64,000 nt of DNA from Pseudomonas sp. RC10 (GTDB lineage Bacteria > Pseudomonadota > Gammaproteobacteria > Pseudomonadales > Pseudomonadaceae), in the NCBI RefSeq assembly GCF_038397775.1, contig NZ_CP151650.1:2170001-2234000 (forward strand), read 5' to 3'. Below are positions 1 through 8,404 of the stretch, in pieces. Under the pieces are notes generated by a model that worked only from the letters and a program-made list of their open reading frames with translations, searched no databases and was not told the DNA's origin. How positions within the stretch are numbered: the stretch's first letter is position 1; each line of letters starts with the position of its first letter. Both the position numbers and the translations under genes were made by a program.

Positions 1-2
1 GG

Positions 3-986
3 ATTGGCCGTGCCATGGACGCCCCCGGTGCCGCATTGACCACCTGGATGGGCAACGACCACGTCATCGGTTACCCCGAAGATTATGTGATGCGCCGGGA
101 CATTCACCCCAGCGATTACATCGGTGAATTTGTCGCCAAACGCTGGCCGAGTGCGCGACGCATCGGTTACGAGTCCGACAGCTATTTCTTCTCGCCACGC
201 TCGCTGAACAGCCTGATCGCCAAACTGCCGAACGGCGTGTTCGTGGACTGCGATCTGCTCGTCAACCGCGCGCGGGTGGTGAAGAGCGAGACCGAGATTC
301 AGTACCACCGCGAAGCCGCCACGATCGTTCAAGGCGCCATGCACGTCGCTCAGGACATGATCCAACCGGGCGTACGCCAGTCCGACGTCATCGCGGAAAT
401 CTACAAAGCCCAGATCGCGCCCGACGCGCCGTTTGGCGGCGACATCACCGCCCTGTGCCCGATCATTCTGGCGGGAGAGAAAGCCTCTGCCGCGCACCCG
501 GCGTGGACCGATGAGAAGTTCATCGACAACCAGACCGTGGCCATCGAACTGGCCGGCGCTCGCCGCCACTACACCACCGGCCTTGCGCGCACACTGCACT
601 TGGGGTCGAACCCGCCTGACGAACTGACCCACACCGCTGCGGCGGTCGAGGAGGGCATGAGCGAAGTGCTGGCGATGGTCAAGACCGGGGTCAGTGGAGC
701 GGACATTCACGCCAGTTGGCAGCAGGTGCTGAACCGCTACGGGCTGCGCAAGGACAGCCGCATCGGTTACTCGATCGGGATCGGCCTGCCACCGGATTGG
801 GGCGAGCACGTCATCAGCCTGCGTCCGGGCGAGCACGAGCCGATCGAGACGAACACCACGCTGCACATCATCCTCGGCATGTGGATGAAGGGCTGGGGCA
901 TGGAAACGTCGGAAACCATTGTTGTGCAGCCACAGGGTTATGAGTGCCTGACCCAGTTCCCGCGCAGCGTCAACATCAAGCGTTAA
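3..986 (+). CDS. M24-family ectoine hydrolase-like protein (EutD/DoeA type), 5' end cut by window
   Basis: Creatinase-fold (M24, pita-bread) enzyme. The first ATG is at 15, but the frame is open to the window edge and about 325 residues are visible against roughly 390-400 for the family, so the N-terminus is probably missing. Residues WMGNDHVIGYP and RIGYESDSYFF near the start and GEHVISLRPGE and FPRS near the end recall ectoine hydrolase EutD/DoeA. The usual dinuclear-metal aspartates are replaced (IELAGARRHYTTGLART where metallopeptidases have two Asp), as I recall for EutD and creatinase. The expected reaction would be ring opening of ectoine or a related cyclic amidine. It lies 68 bases before an amino-acid-type ABC importer on the same strand, and ehu-like and ectC-like genes follow 4-9 kb downstream, which supports the reading. 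A plain Xaa-Pro dipeptidase is less likely because the metal ligands are absent. Confidence 0.65.
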   Translation: MGRAMDAPGAALTTWMGNDHVIGYPEDYVMRRDIHPSDYIGEFVAKRWPSARRIGYESDSYFFSPRSLNSLIAKLPNGVFVDCDLLVNRARVVKSETEIQYHREAATIVQGAMHVAQDMIQPGVRQSDVIAEIYKAQIAPDAPFGGDITALCPIILAGEKASAAHPAWTDEKFIDNQTVAIELAGARRHYTTGLARTLHLGSNPPDELTHTAAAVEEGMSEVLAMVKTGVSGADIHASWQQVLNRYGLRKDSRIGYSIGIGLPPDWGEHVISLRPGEHEPIETNTTLHIILGMWMKGWGMETSETIVVQPQGYECLTQFPRSVNIKR

Positions 987-1004
987 TACCTTAAGTTGTC
1001 GATG

Positions 1005-1025
1005 GCGGCCCTGCATCGGGGCCGC
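1005..1025 (+). terminator. Intercistronic hairpin after the M24 gene
   Basis: Perfect 7-bp GC-rich stem (1005-1011 with 1019-1025) and a 7-base loop, 19 bases after the M24 stop. No T-run follows, so it may be an attenuator or an mRNA-stabilising hairpin rather than a full terminator. Confidence 0.4.
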
Positions 1026-1054
1026 ACTCTAATAATAAAAGTGTGGGGAGTGCC

Positions 1055-1888
1055 ATGAAAACAATCTCAAGCATGGTGTGTGCGTTCGCCTGCGTTTTGG
1101 GTATGACCGCAACTAACGTTAATGCGGCGGCTGAAACGTCGCTTCAAAAGAACACATTGTCCGTGGGCGCGGATTTGAACTACCCGCCTTACGATTATTT
1201 CGTGGATGGCAAACCGGCGGGGTTTGATCCATCGTTATTGGCGCTGTTGGCCAAGAAGATGAATGTTGAACTCACGTTCTCGGACACGCGTTTCGCCAGT
1301 TTATTGTTGGGCCTTAAATCCAATCGCTTCGACCTGGCATCGGCAGGTATGTACGTCACGCCTGAGCGGGCACAACAGATCAACTTTCTGCCGTACATGA
1401 AAACCGGTGTGTCGTTCGTGGTGCTGAAAGGTAGCGCGAATCAACCCATGACACCGGCCGATCTGTGCGGCTTGCGAGTGAGCAGTATCCAGGGCGCGGC
1501 GTGGATTCCCAAGCTCACCGAGTTTTCGAAAACCGGCTGCGTGGATCAAGGCAAGGCGCCGATCAAGTTGTCCGAGTTCCCGTCCTCGGCGGAAGCGGTG
1601 CAGACGCTCTTCGCCAAGACCGCAGACGTTCAGACAGAAGACGCGGCTGTTGCAGCTGTGGCCGTCAAGAACACGTCCGGACGCATCGAAATCAGTTCGA
1701 AGGAAATCCTCTACCCGGTCGTGGGCGGTTACGGCCTTCGCAAGGACAACCAAGTGTTGTTGGCCGCGATGACCAAAGCCCTTCAAGCCATCAAGAATTC
1801 GGGCGAATACGCGGCGCTGTTAAAGGAATACAACTTGGGTGAGCCCTCTAAGGAAGAGATAGCGGCTGCCATGGGCACCGCCAACTAA
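1055..1888 (+). CDS. Amino-acid-type ABC transporter substrate-binding protein (family 3)
   Basis: Periplasmic binding protein of the polar amino acid family (SBP_bac_3), 277 residues. The ATG at 1055 is preceded by GGGGAG at 1045-1050; an in-frame GTG at 1043 lies in that ribosome site and is rejected. A Sec signal peptide with cleavage near VNAAA is visible. The first lobe begins with [15 protein letters not shown] and [14 protein letters not shown], followed by [17 protein letters not shown], all typical of the family. It lies 34 bases before a fused permease-ATPase gene and should deliver its ligand to it. The ligand is unknown; the EutD-like gene upstream suggests an ectoine-like or modified amino acid solute. 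Confidence 0.85.
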   Translation: MKTISSMVCAFACVLGMTATNVNAAAETSLQKNTLSVGADLNYPPYDYFVDGKPAGFDPSLLALLAKKMNVELTFSDTRFASLLLGLKSNRFDLASAGMYVTPERAQQINFLPYMKTGVSFVVLKGSANQPMTPADLCGLRVSSIQGAAWIPKLTEFSKTGCVDQGKAPIKLSEFPSSAEAVQTLFAKTADVQTEDAAVAAVAVKNTSGRIEISSKEILYPVVGGYGLRKDNQVLLAAMTKALQAIKNSGEYAALLKEYNLGEPSKEEIAAAMGTAN

Positions 1889-1922
1889 GACCTACTGTTA
1901 TTACAATAAAAAGGTGGCTCAA

Positions 1923-3428
1923 GTGGAATTTGACGTGCGCTATGCGATCAGTCTTCTGTGGAATCGCGAGTTTTGGAGCGCCACACTGCTGGTCGTTGAA
2001 CTCAGTATGCTGGCCTGGTTATCCGGCATTGTCTTTGGCTTCTTTCTGGCGTTGGGCAAGTCGTCAAAAATCGTCTGGGTGAAACAACTGTGCAGCGGTT
2101 ATATCTGGTTCTTCCGCAGTTTGCCGCTGCTGGTGCTGTTGATTCTGATCTATAACCTGCCGCAAGTGTTTCCCGAAACCGGGGCCGTGCTGTCCAACCC
2201 GTTTCTGGCGGGCTTGATCGGGATGGTGTTGAACGAATCGGCGTACATCGCTGAAATCCATCGCAGCGGGCTGGTGGCGATTCCCAAGGGGCAGGGCGAA
2301 GCGGGCAGGTCGCTGGGGCTGGGAAGACTGGCGCTGCAAAGCCGGATCATCATTCCCCAGACCATTCGGGTGACGCTGCCTGCGCTGGCGAACGAGTACG
2401 TCAACATCGTCAAGCTCACGTCGCTCGTTTCGGTGATTTCGTTGTATGAAATCCTCGCGGTCGGGCAGCGCCTGTACACCCAGAACTTCCGGGTGCTGGA
2501 GACCATGCTCGGCGTCGCGTTCTACTACGTGTTCATCGTCACCGTGGTGGGCTGGCTGCTGTCGTACCTGGAGCGTCGGCTGGACTTCACGGCGGCCAAA
2601 AACACCGCACCCACGTCGGGCCCTTCTCCTGCGCTGGGTGTATTGCCTGCGCGTGAGTCGGCCACCGGCGAGACGGCGCTGGAGATCGTCGGGGCGAAGA
2701 AAAGCTACGGCAGTCTGGAAGTGTTGAAGGGCATCGAACTGAGCATCAAGCGCGGGCAAGTGGTGTCGATCATCGGGCCGTCGGGTTCGGGCAAGACCTC
2801 GCTGATTCGCGCCATGAACGGGCTTGAGCCTCTGGACAGCGGCAAGGTGTTGCTGCACGGCAAACCGTTCCTGGACGCCGACGCGGGGAAGGTCGTGCCG
2901 TCGCTGGATCAGGCGGTGGACATCGGCATGGTGTTCCAGAACTTCAACTTGTTCCCGCACAAGACCGTGCTGGAAAACGTGACCTTGGCGCCGGCCTATC
3001 ACAAGCGTGGTTCGAAGGCGGCGTGCGAAGGATCGGCCCGCGCCATCCTGCAGAAAGTCGGCTTGAGCGAGCATGTGCACAAGTACCCGCATCAACTGTC
3101 CGGTGGGCAGCAACAGCGGGTCGCGATTGCCCGGGCCATGGCGATGCAGCCTTCGATGATCCTGTTCGACGAGCCGACCTCGGCGCTGGACCCTGAGCTG
3201 GTCGGTGACGTGCTGCGCTGCATCGAGGACCTGGCAAGTGAAGGCATGACCATGGTCATCGTCACCCACGAAATGGAGTTCGCGTTCAAAGTGTCGGACC
3301 GGGTGATCTTCATGGAGCAAGGCGTGGTGGTCAAAGACGCCTCACCGGCGGACATGATGCGGTCTTCGGATCAGCGCATCACCCGGTTCATCGGCAACTC
3401 GGAGCATTTCAAACTTCGGGCGGTGTGA
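1923..3428 (+). CDS. Fused amino acid ABC transporter permease/ATP-binding protein
   Basis: Single polypeptide of about 501 residues combining both inner-membrane functions of a polar amino acid importer. The N-terminal half (about 1-220) is a HisM-type permease with the EAA loop near [20 protein letters not shown]. The C-terminal half (about 250-495) is an ABC ATPase with Walker [10 protein letters not shown], signature LSGGQQQR, Walker [13 protein letters not shown] and the switch His in VTHEMEF. I prefer the GTG at 1923, which has AGGTGG 5 bases upstream, over the in-frame GTG at 1914 inside that site. The two domains probably give a homodimeric transporter with one permease and one ATPase per chain, served by the upstream binding protein. 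Fusions of this kind are known but less common than separate subunits. Confidence 0.87.
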   Translation: MEFDVRYAISLLWNREFWSATLLVVELSMLAWLSGIVFGFFLALGKSSKIVWVKQLCSGYIWFFRSLPLLVLLILIYNLPQVFPETGAVLSNPFLAGLIGMVLNESAYIAEIHRSGLVAIPKGQGEAGRSLGLGRLALQSRIIIPQTIRVTLPALANEYVNIVKLTSLVSVISLYEILAVGQRLYTQNFRVLETMLGVAFYYVFIVTVVGWLLSYLERRLDFTAAKNTAPTSGPSPALGVLPARESATGETALEIVGAKKSYGSLEVLKGIELSIKRGQVVSIIGPSGSGKTSLIRAMNGLEPLDSGKVLLHGKPFLDADAGKVVPSLDQAVDIGMVFQNFNLFPHKTVLENVTLAPAYHKRGSKAACEGSARAILQKVGLSEHVHKYPHQLSGGQQQRVAIARAMAMQPSMILFDEPTSALDPELVGDVLRCIEDLASEGMTMVIVTHEMEFAFKVSDRVIFMEQGVVVKDASPADMMRSSDQRITRFIGNSEHFKLRAV

Positions 3429-3458
3429 GGGTGTAGCGCAGTGTCAGGTGCAGATGGG

Positions 3459-3643
3459 TTGCCTGACACTCCGCGTTCGCTGCCGTCATACCTCCGGCGT
3501 CTCCCACAGGAATGTTGGTGCGCCGTGATTTCCGTGATCGACACGCGTACAGCGATCCGAAGTGAACACTGGATTGAGTATGGACGCCGTTCTAGTGGGA
3601 GACGCCGGAGGTACGACGGCAGCGAAGACAGAGTGTCAGGCAA
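3459..3643. repeat. Long imperfect inverted repeat (49-bp arms)
   Basis: Arms at 3459-3507 and 3595-3643 are reverse complements at 45 of 49 positions, with an 87-base centre. The octamer GTGTCAGG or its complement recurs near both ends (3441, 3462, 3633), giving small nested inverted repeats. It lies in the convergent gap between the fused ABC gene and the MocR gene. It could be a paired REP/BIME-like element, a MITE remnant, or a bidirectional terminator. I see no transposase. Confidence 0.8.
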
Positions 3644-3671
3644 ATGATTGCATCTGACACGCCAGCCATCG

Positions 3672-3691
3672 CGGGAGCGGAGCCCGTCCCG
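3672..3691 (-). terminator. Possible hairpin downstream of the MocR gene
   Basis: CGGGAGCGG pairs imperfectly (one bulge) with CCGTCCCG about 36-56 bases beyond the MocR stop. No T-run is seen, so a terminator role is only possible. Confidence 0.25.
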
Positions 3692-3727
3692 TCGCGCCTC
3701 GGCATGTACGGGCGGAACCAGGCAGTG

Positions 3728-5149
3728 CTAAACCATTGCCTGATAAAACGCCAACGGCTGATCGAGAATGTCGCGCAGTCGTTTCAGACCTTCTTCAAGC
3801 ATCTGCCGGTTGTCGGCGGCACCCAGGGAGATGCGCACCGATTCACTGGGCCTGTGACCCGATGCCGGGGAAAAGCTCGACGCGGGCAGCAGCTTGATGT
3901 GTTGGCGTTCTGCCTGATGGGCGAAATCCAGCGCCTGCCACGGCTGTGGAAGGTGCAGCCAGATGTGCGAACCCTGGGGCGGTGCGCTGAAGTTCAGGTC
4001 GGCGAACACCTGACCTGCGATCAGCAGTCGTGCCGCGTTTTCGGCGCGGATGGCCTGGGTCAGGTTTTGCAGGATGCCGTTGTCGATCCACTGCGAGGCG
4101 AGCTCAGCGAACAACGGCGAGACCATCATGGTCATCGCCTGCATCAAGCCCGCGATCTCTTGTGCGCTGCGAATGTCAGGCGCGCACAGATAAGCAAGGC
4201 GCAGCGCCGGTGTAGCGCATTTGGAGAGGGTCGCGATGTGCCACGTGAGTTCAGGGGCCAGCTGTGCCAGGGACGTCAGCCCGTTGGCGGCGATGTTGGA
4301 ATAGGGGTCGTCCTCGATGAGGGTGACGCGGTGGCGGCGGGCGATCTCGGCAATTTTCAGGCGTCGCGCTTCCGGCAACGTCGCCGTCGTCGGGTTATCG
4401 ATATTCGGGACCACATACAACGCCATGAGCGCGTGCCGTTGGCAGGCCTGCTCGAAGTCTTCAGGGATCAGCCCTTCGGCGTCCATGGAGACAGGCACCA
4501 GGTCCAGGCCCAGTTGCCGGGCAACGGTGTGAATGCCGGGGTAGCAGAACTGCCCCACGGCCAGCGACCGCGAAGTGCGGCTCAACAGATGGCAGATCGC
4601 GAACAGCGCGCTCTGGGCGCCGGAGGTGAGGATCACGCGGTCGGCGCTGATCTGCTCGATCCGTTGCGTCAGCCAGGAGGCCCCAGCGACGCGGTGGCGC
4701 AGGTTTCCCCCGGTTTCCTGATAGTTGAAGCTGGCGACGTCGCCGATGGTTGCGAACGCCCGGCCCATCTCCTTGACGATCAGTGCATTGATTTCCTGGC
4801 CTTCGGTGCGGGGCGGGCTGTTCTTGCTCAGGTCCAGCATCGGCGCTTCGAGGGTGGTCGGGAAGGAGGTGCGAGTTTCTCCTGCCACGCAGGTGCCGCT
4901 GCCTGTGCGGGTTTCGATGAGGCCATCGTCCCGCGCCATCCCATACGCCTTGGTCACGGTGGTCAGGTCGACCCCCAGTAGCTTGGCTAGCGTGCGTTGG
5001 GGCGGCAGGGAATCGCCTGGCTGCAGTCGGCCGTTTTCAATGTCGGCAACGATGGCCTGGTAGATGCCGAGGTATTTGAAAGAGGCCGTGAGGTCGAGCC
5101 ATGCATTCCATTGTCGGCGCGTTGAAGGACGGGGTTCGGAGATGGGCAT
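3728..5149 (-). CDS. MocR-type GntR/aminotransferase transcriptional regulator (EnuR-like by context)
   Basis: MocR-family regulator of 473 residues: an N-terminal winged-helix GntR domain (about 25-90, with LPPQRTLAKLLGVDLTTVT) joined to a fold-type I aminotransferase domain (about 110-470). The PLP-binding lysine is probably Lys310 in ATLSKCATPALRL, and the Asp in IEDDPYS near 280 would contact the PLP ring. Such proteins use PLP as a ligand sensor and usually control a neighbouring operon. The gene is divergent from ehuB, with 208 bases between starts. EnuR, the ectoine-uptake and catabolism regulator, belongs to this family, so an EnuR-like role is a reasonable inference; orthology is unproven. 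GabR, PdxR and TauR are the main alternatives. Confidence 0.85.
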   Translation of the reverse strand: MPISEPRPSTRRQWNAWLDLTASFKYLGIYQAIVADIENGRLQPGDSLPPQRTLAKLLGVDLTTVTKAYGMARDDGLIETRTGSGTCVAGETRTSFPTTLEAPMLDLSKNSPPRTEGQEINALIVKEMGRAFATIGDVASFNYQETGGNLRHRVAGASWLTQRIEQISADRVILTSGAQSALFAICHLLSRTSRSLAVGQFCYPGIHTVARQLGLDLVPVSMDAEGLIPEDFEQACQRHALMALYVVPNIDNPTTATLPEARRLKIAEIARRHRVTLIEDDPYSNIAANGLTSLAQLAPELTWHIATLSKCATPALRLAYLCAPDIRSAQEIAGLMQAMTMMVSPLFAELASQWIDNGILQNLTQAIRAENAARLLIAGQVFADLNFSAPPQGSHIWLHLPQPWQALDFAHQAERQHIKLLPASSFSPASGHRPSESVRISLGAADNRQMLEEGLKRLRDILDQPLAFYQAMV

Positions 5150-5168
5150 CAGACAGGTAGACCGTATT

Positions 5169-5323
5169 GTATGGTTTCGGCCTGAATGTATGGGTAAAAC
5201 GACTGTTATTCAACCGGAAGTTATTGTTTCTGCGGTGCAGATGCCGATAACGGCCCCCTATCGAAGAAAAAAGGCATACATTCATAATTATTAGATATTA
5301 AGTGTATGGTTTTTTGTATGGTA
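5169..5323 (+). promoter_or_regulatory. Four GTATGG direct repeats in the MocR/ehuB divergent region
   Basis: GTATGG occurs at 5169, 5188, 5304 and 5316, all in the same orientation: two near the regulator start and two 12 bp apart close to the ehuB ribosome site. GTATGGTTT is exact at 5169-5177 and 5304-5312. MocR regulators usually bind direct repeats, so these are candidate operators. No strong -35/-10 pair is evident. Confidence 0.45.
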
Positions 5324-5357
5324 GTTTTTCACCATCATTAGGGGAGGAGGAAATACA

Positions 5358-6212
5358 ATGCTGCGCTCAATGTTGGTGGGTCTCACGTTAGGTTTGTCGT
5401 TGGTGTCAGTCGCTCATGCGGATGATTTGCTGGACGCAGTCAAGGCCGGGAAGCCGGTCAGGGTCGGCTTTGCCGAGCAGGAGCCGTTTATCGTCAGTGG
5501 CCCCAACGGCAAGCTGGTGGGGTATGAAGCGGATCTGCTGAAGGCGGTGCTGGCGAAGTTTGGCAACAGCCAGCTTGAAGCGGTGCCCACCCAGTTCGGC
5601 GCACTGATCCCCGGTTTGCAGGCCCGTCGGTTCGACGTGATCGCGTCCGACCTCTACATCCGTCCGGACCGCTGCAAACTCGTGGCGTTCGCCGAACCGA
5701 CGCACATCGTCAATGACGGGATCGTCGTGAAGGCGGGTAACCCCAAGGGCATTCGCAGCTATGCGGACATCGCCAAGGACCCGTCCCTCAAGGTCGGTTA
5801 CCTCACGGGCGGTGGCCCCATCGCCGACCACGCACTGGCCGCCGGTGTAAAGGCCGAGCAACTGGTCACGCTGCCTGACGTTGCTTCGCTGTTCGCCGCC
5901 GTGAAGACCGGTCGCATCGATGCGTTTCTGAACACGGCGGTGACGGTTGCTGCCACGTTGAAAACCGCGAACGATCCGGGCCTGGAGCGCGTTCAACCGT
6001 TCGCCCAGGCCGTGATCAACGGCAAGCCTGCGTCAGGGATTGGCAGCTTCGCGTTCCGCCGCGAGAACCAGGCCTTTGTCGATGCGTTCAACACGTACCT
6101 GCAGGAAATCCTCACGTCCGGTGAAGCCGCGAAAATCGGTCAGCCTTATGGCTTCTCTGCGGAAGACATCCCGACCGGTGATGTGAAACTGGCAAGCCTC
6201 TGTGCTGAATGA
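5358..6212 (+). CDS. ehuB: Ectoine/hydroxyectoine ABC transporter substrate-binding protein EhuB-like
   Basis: Periplasmic solute-binding protein of 284 residues with a Sec signal peptide (cleavage near SVAHA/DD). The ATG is preceded by GGGGAGGAGG at 5341-5350. Segments resembling EhuB as I recall it are FGALIPGLQARRFDVIAS, a double-Cys pair (RPDRCKLVAF and the C-terminal SLCAE) and the terminal PYGFSAEDIP. Its role would be to capture ectoine or a close analogue in the periplasm and hand it to the EhuC/EhuD permeases encoded just downstream. The order B-C-D-A and the ectC-like gene in the same operon support the assignment. The ligand may still be another cyclic or cationic amino acid. Confidence 0.75.
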   Translation: MLRSMLVGLTLGLSLVSVAHADDLLDAVKAGKPVRVGFAEQEPFIVSGPNGKLVGYEADLLKAVLAKFGNSQLEAVPTQFGALIPGLQARRFDVIASDLYIRPDRCKLVAFAEPTHIVNDGIVVKAGNPKGIRSYADIAKDPSLKVGYLTGGGPIADHALAAGVKAEQLVTLPDVASLFAAVKTGRIDAFLNTAVTVAATLKTANDPGLERVQPFAQAVINGKPASGIGSFAFRRENQAFVDAFNTYLQEILTSGEAAKIGQPYGFSAEDIPTGDVKLASLCAE

Positions 6213-6230
6213 CAGCTGAATGACACAGGC

Positions 6231-6252
6231 GGGGCGCCTTTGAGGGCGCTCC
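6231..6252 (+). terminator. Hairpin between ehuB and ehuC
   Basis: An 8-bp GC-rich stem (6231-6238 with 6245-6252, one G-T pair) and loop TTTGAG, 18 bases past the ehuB stop. Such hairpins often let a binding-protein message accumulate above the permease message. Only GTTTGG follows, so full termination is unlikely. Confidence 0.5.
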
Positions 6253-6272
6253 GTTTGGATGGGAAACGTTTC

Positions 6273-6935
6273 ATGGAAATGGTCTGGGAATACCGCTACG
6301 AATTTTTGACCGGGCTCTGGTGGACGATCCGCCTGACGGTAGTATCAGCAATCCTCGCGCTGGTACTGGCACTCGTCGCGGGGTTGGCCCGGTCGTCGCA
6401 CAGGCGTTGGCTGAATGTCCCGGCGGCGTTGTACGTCGAGTTCTTTCGCGGCACGTCAGCCTTGGCTCAGCTGTTCTGGCTGTTCTACGTGTTGCCGTAT
6501 CTGGGGGTCGACCTCACGCCATTTCAATGTGGCGTGGTGGGCCTCGGTTTGTGCTTCAGCGCCTACGGGGCGGAAGTGGTGCGGACCTGTATCGAAGCCG
6601 TTCCCAAGGGGCAGCTCGATGCGGCCGCTGCGCTGAACCTCGGGCGCTTCAACACCCTCCGGGTGGTGGTGTTGCCCGAGGCGCTGATCATGATGATGCC
6701 GCTGTTCAACAACCTGCTGATCGAACTGATCAAAGCGACGTCGCTGGTATCGCTGATCACCATTCCAGACCTTGCGTTTCAAGCGAAATCCATCATCTCC
6801 AAGACCTATCAGTCGGGTGCGGTCTTGTTGGCGACGCTGGTGATGTACCTGCTCATTTCGCTGCTGGTGTCCTCGTCGATGCGCAAGCTGGAAGGCGTGC
6901 TGGCCCGTGGGCGAAACGCGAGGAGTGAGGCATGA
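6273..6935 (+). CDS. ehuC: Ectoine/hydroxyectoine-type ABC transporter permease EhuC-like
   Basis: HisM/GlnP-type inner-membrane permease of about 220 residues with roughly five membrane segments. The frame opens earlier (TTG 6240), but the ATG at 6273 starts just before the first hydrophobic helix and avoids the hairpin. The segments FFRGTSALAQLFWLFYVLPYLGV, given in part as YVEFFRGTSA and LFWLFYVLP, and the EAA loop EAVPKGQLDAAAALNLG are as I recall in EhuC. It forms a heterodimeric channel with EhuD. The stop overlaps the next start (ATGA at 6932), showing translational coupling. Confidence 0.75.
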   Translation: MEMVWEYRYEFLTGLWWTIRLTVVSAILALVLALVAGLARSSHRRWLNVPAALYVEFFRGTSALAQLFWLFYVLPYLGVDLTPFQCGVVGLGLCFSAYGAEVVRTCIEAVPKGQLDAAAALNLGRFNTLRVVVLPEALIMMMPLFNNLLIELIKATSLVSLITIPDLAFQAKSIISKTYQSGAVLLATLVMYLLISLLVSSSMRKLEGVLARGRNARSEA

Positions 6936-7597
6936 CGATGGATTTTTCCTGGTCGTTCGCCGCACAGATCGCACCCACGCTCGCCAATGGCGCAGGGGTG
7001 GCGTTCGTCGCGGCCATTGGCGGGTTTGCCGCGGCACTGGTGGCGGGCGGGATTCTCGCCACGCTGCAACGCTCGGGTCATCGCGGGTGTGTGTGGGCAG
7101 GGCGCGGGTTGATGGAATTACTGCGGTCCACCCCATTGCTGATTCAGGTCTACTTCCTGTTTTTCGTATTGCCGCAGATGGGCATCGTGCTCAACCCGGT
7201 AGCCACCGGTGTTGTCGCGCTGGGGCTGTATCACGGCGCCTATGTCGCCGAAGCGTATCGCGCGGTGCTGGAAAGTCTGCCTTCCGGGCAATGGGACGCC
7301 AGTGACAGCCTGCGCTTCAGCCGCTACCAGGCGTATCGCCACCTGATGCTGCCCCAGCTGATACAACCGCTGACGCCTGCCTTGGGCAATACCTTCATCA
7401 CGATGCTCAAGGACACGCCGATTCTGGCGGCGGTGTCCGTCCCGGAATTGATGTTCGCGGCCAATGATGTGGGGGCGCAGAGCTTCCGTTATGTCGAGCC
7501 GATCACCCTCGCTGCACTGGCCTATCTGGCCATGAGCGCGGTCGCGGCCCTGTTTGTATTCGTGTTGCGTCGCTGGACGCAGAGTCGTCATCAATGA
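6932..7597 (+). CDS. ehuD: Ectoine/hydroxyectoine-type ABC transporter permease EhuD-like
   Basis: Second HisM-type permease, 221 residues, about five membrane helices. It has AGGAG (6921-6925) upstream and shares 4 bases with ehuC and 4 with ehuA. The segment LMELLRSTPLLIQVYFLFFV, the EAA loop ESLPSGQWDASDSL and the C-terminal FRYVEPITLAALAYL resemble EhuD. It should pair with EhuC and dock the EhuA ATPase through the EAA loop. Confidence 0.75.
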   Translation: MTMDFSWSFAAQIAPTLANGAGVAFVAAIGGFAAALVAGGILATLQRSGHRGCVWAGRGLMELLRSTPLLIQVYFLFFVLPQMGIVLNPVATGVVALGLYHGAYVAEAYRAVLESLPSGQWDASDSLRFSRYQAYRHLMLPQLIQPLTPALGNTFITMLKDTPILAAVSVPELMFAANDVGAQSFRYVEPITLAALAYLAMSAVAALFVFVLRRWTQSRHQ

Positions 7598-8364
7598 CTG
7601 AAATGATTTCGTTTGAAAACGTCAGCAAACGCTTCGGCAAGACCGTGGTGCTGGACCAGTTCAGCTTCAGCCTGAATCGCGGCGACAAGGTCGCGATCAT
7701 CGGCCCCAGCGGTTCGGGCAAGTCCACGTTGCTGCGCATCCTCATGGCGCTGGAAGGCATCGACAGCGGCAAGGTGTCGCTCGATGGCGAAGCGCTCTGG
7801 CATGCCGCCGAGGGCAAGCCTTTGATCGCGCCCACCCGCAAGCACCTGCAACGCATGCGTTCGTTGGTGGGCATGGTGTTCCAGAGCTTCAATCTGTTTC
7901 CGCACCTGACTGCCCTCGACAACGTCGCCACGGCACCGCGTCTGGTATTAGGCCTCTCCCGTCACGACGCGGAGCAGCGAGCACGTGCGCTGTTGGAGCA
8001 GGTCGGTCTGGGCGAAAAGCTCAGCCACTACCCCTCCACCTTGTCCGGCGGCCAGCAGCAACGGGTGGCAATTGCCAGGGCGATGGCGCTGGAACCGAAG
8101 ATCATGCTGTTCGATGAAGCCACCTCGGCGCTGGACCCGGAGCGGGTCGGAGAGGTGCTGGAAGTCATGCGCGCACTGGCCCATGAGCGGGACCTGACGA
8201 TTATCGTCGTCACCCACCAGATTGGTGTGGCGAGGGCGATTGCCGACCGCATCTGCTTCATGGAGAACGGCAAGATCGTCGAGCAAGGGGCGCCTGGCCC
8301 TCTGCTGGATTCGCCACAGAATGATCGCACCCGGGCTTTTTTGCGGGCGGTGCACCTTGAGTAA
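7594..8364 (+). CDS. ehuA: Ectoine/hydroxyectoine-type ABC transporter ATP-binding protein EhuA-like
   Basis: ABC ATPase of 256 residues of the polar amino acid class. Walker A is GPSGSGKST (about 37-45), the Q-loop is VFQSFNLFPH, the signature is LSGGQQQR, Walker B is IMLFDEATSALD and the switch His is in VVTHQIG. Its start overlaps the ehuD stop by 4 bases. It would energise the EhuBCD importer. ATPases of this class are hard to tell apart, so the Ehu name rests on operon context. Confidence 0.78.
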   Translation: MTEMISFENVSKRFGKTVVLDQFSFSLNRGDKVAIIGPSGSGKSTLLRILMALEGIDSGKVSLDGEALWHAAEGKPLIAPTRKHLQRMRSLVGMVFQSFNLFPHLTALDNVATAPRLVLGLSRHDAEQRARALLEQVGLGEKLSHYPSTLSGGQQQRVAIARAMALEPKIMLFDEATSALDPERVGEVLEVMRALAHERDLTIIVVTHQIGVARAIADRICFMENGKIVEQGAPGPLLDSPQNDRTRAFLRAVHLE

Positions 8365-8404
8365 CGCCGCTGGTTCAGGCGCCACTGACACGCGAGGAAT
8401 GTTC

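Noticed and set aside
3644..4981. 445-codon plus-strand frame
   Set aside because: Antisense shadow of the MocR gene, with no family features and no ribosome site.
8222..8404. N-terminal extension of the amidase frame
   Set aside because: Overlaps ehuA in another frame; ATG 8405 has a proper ribosome site and starts a normal-length amidase.
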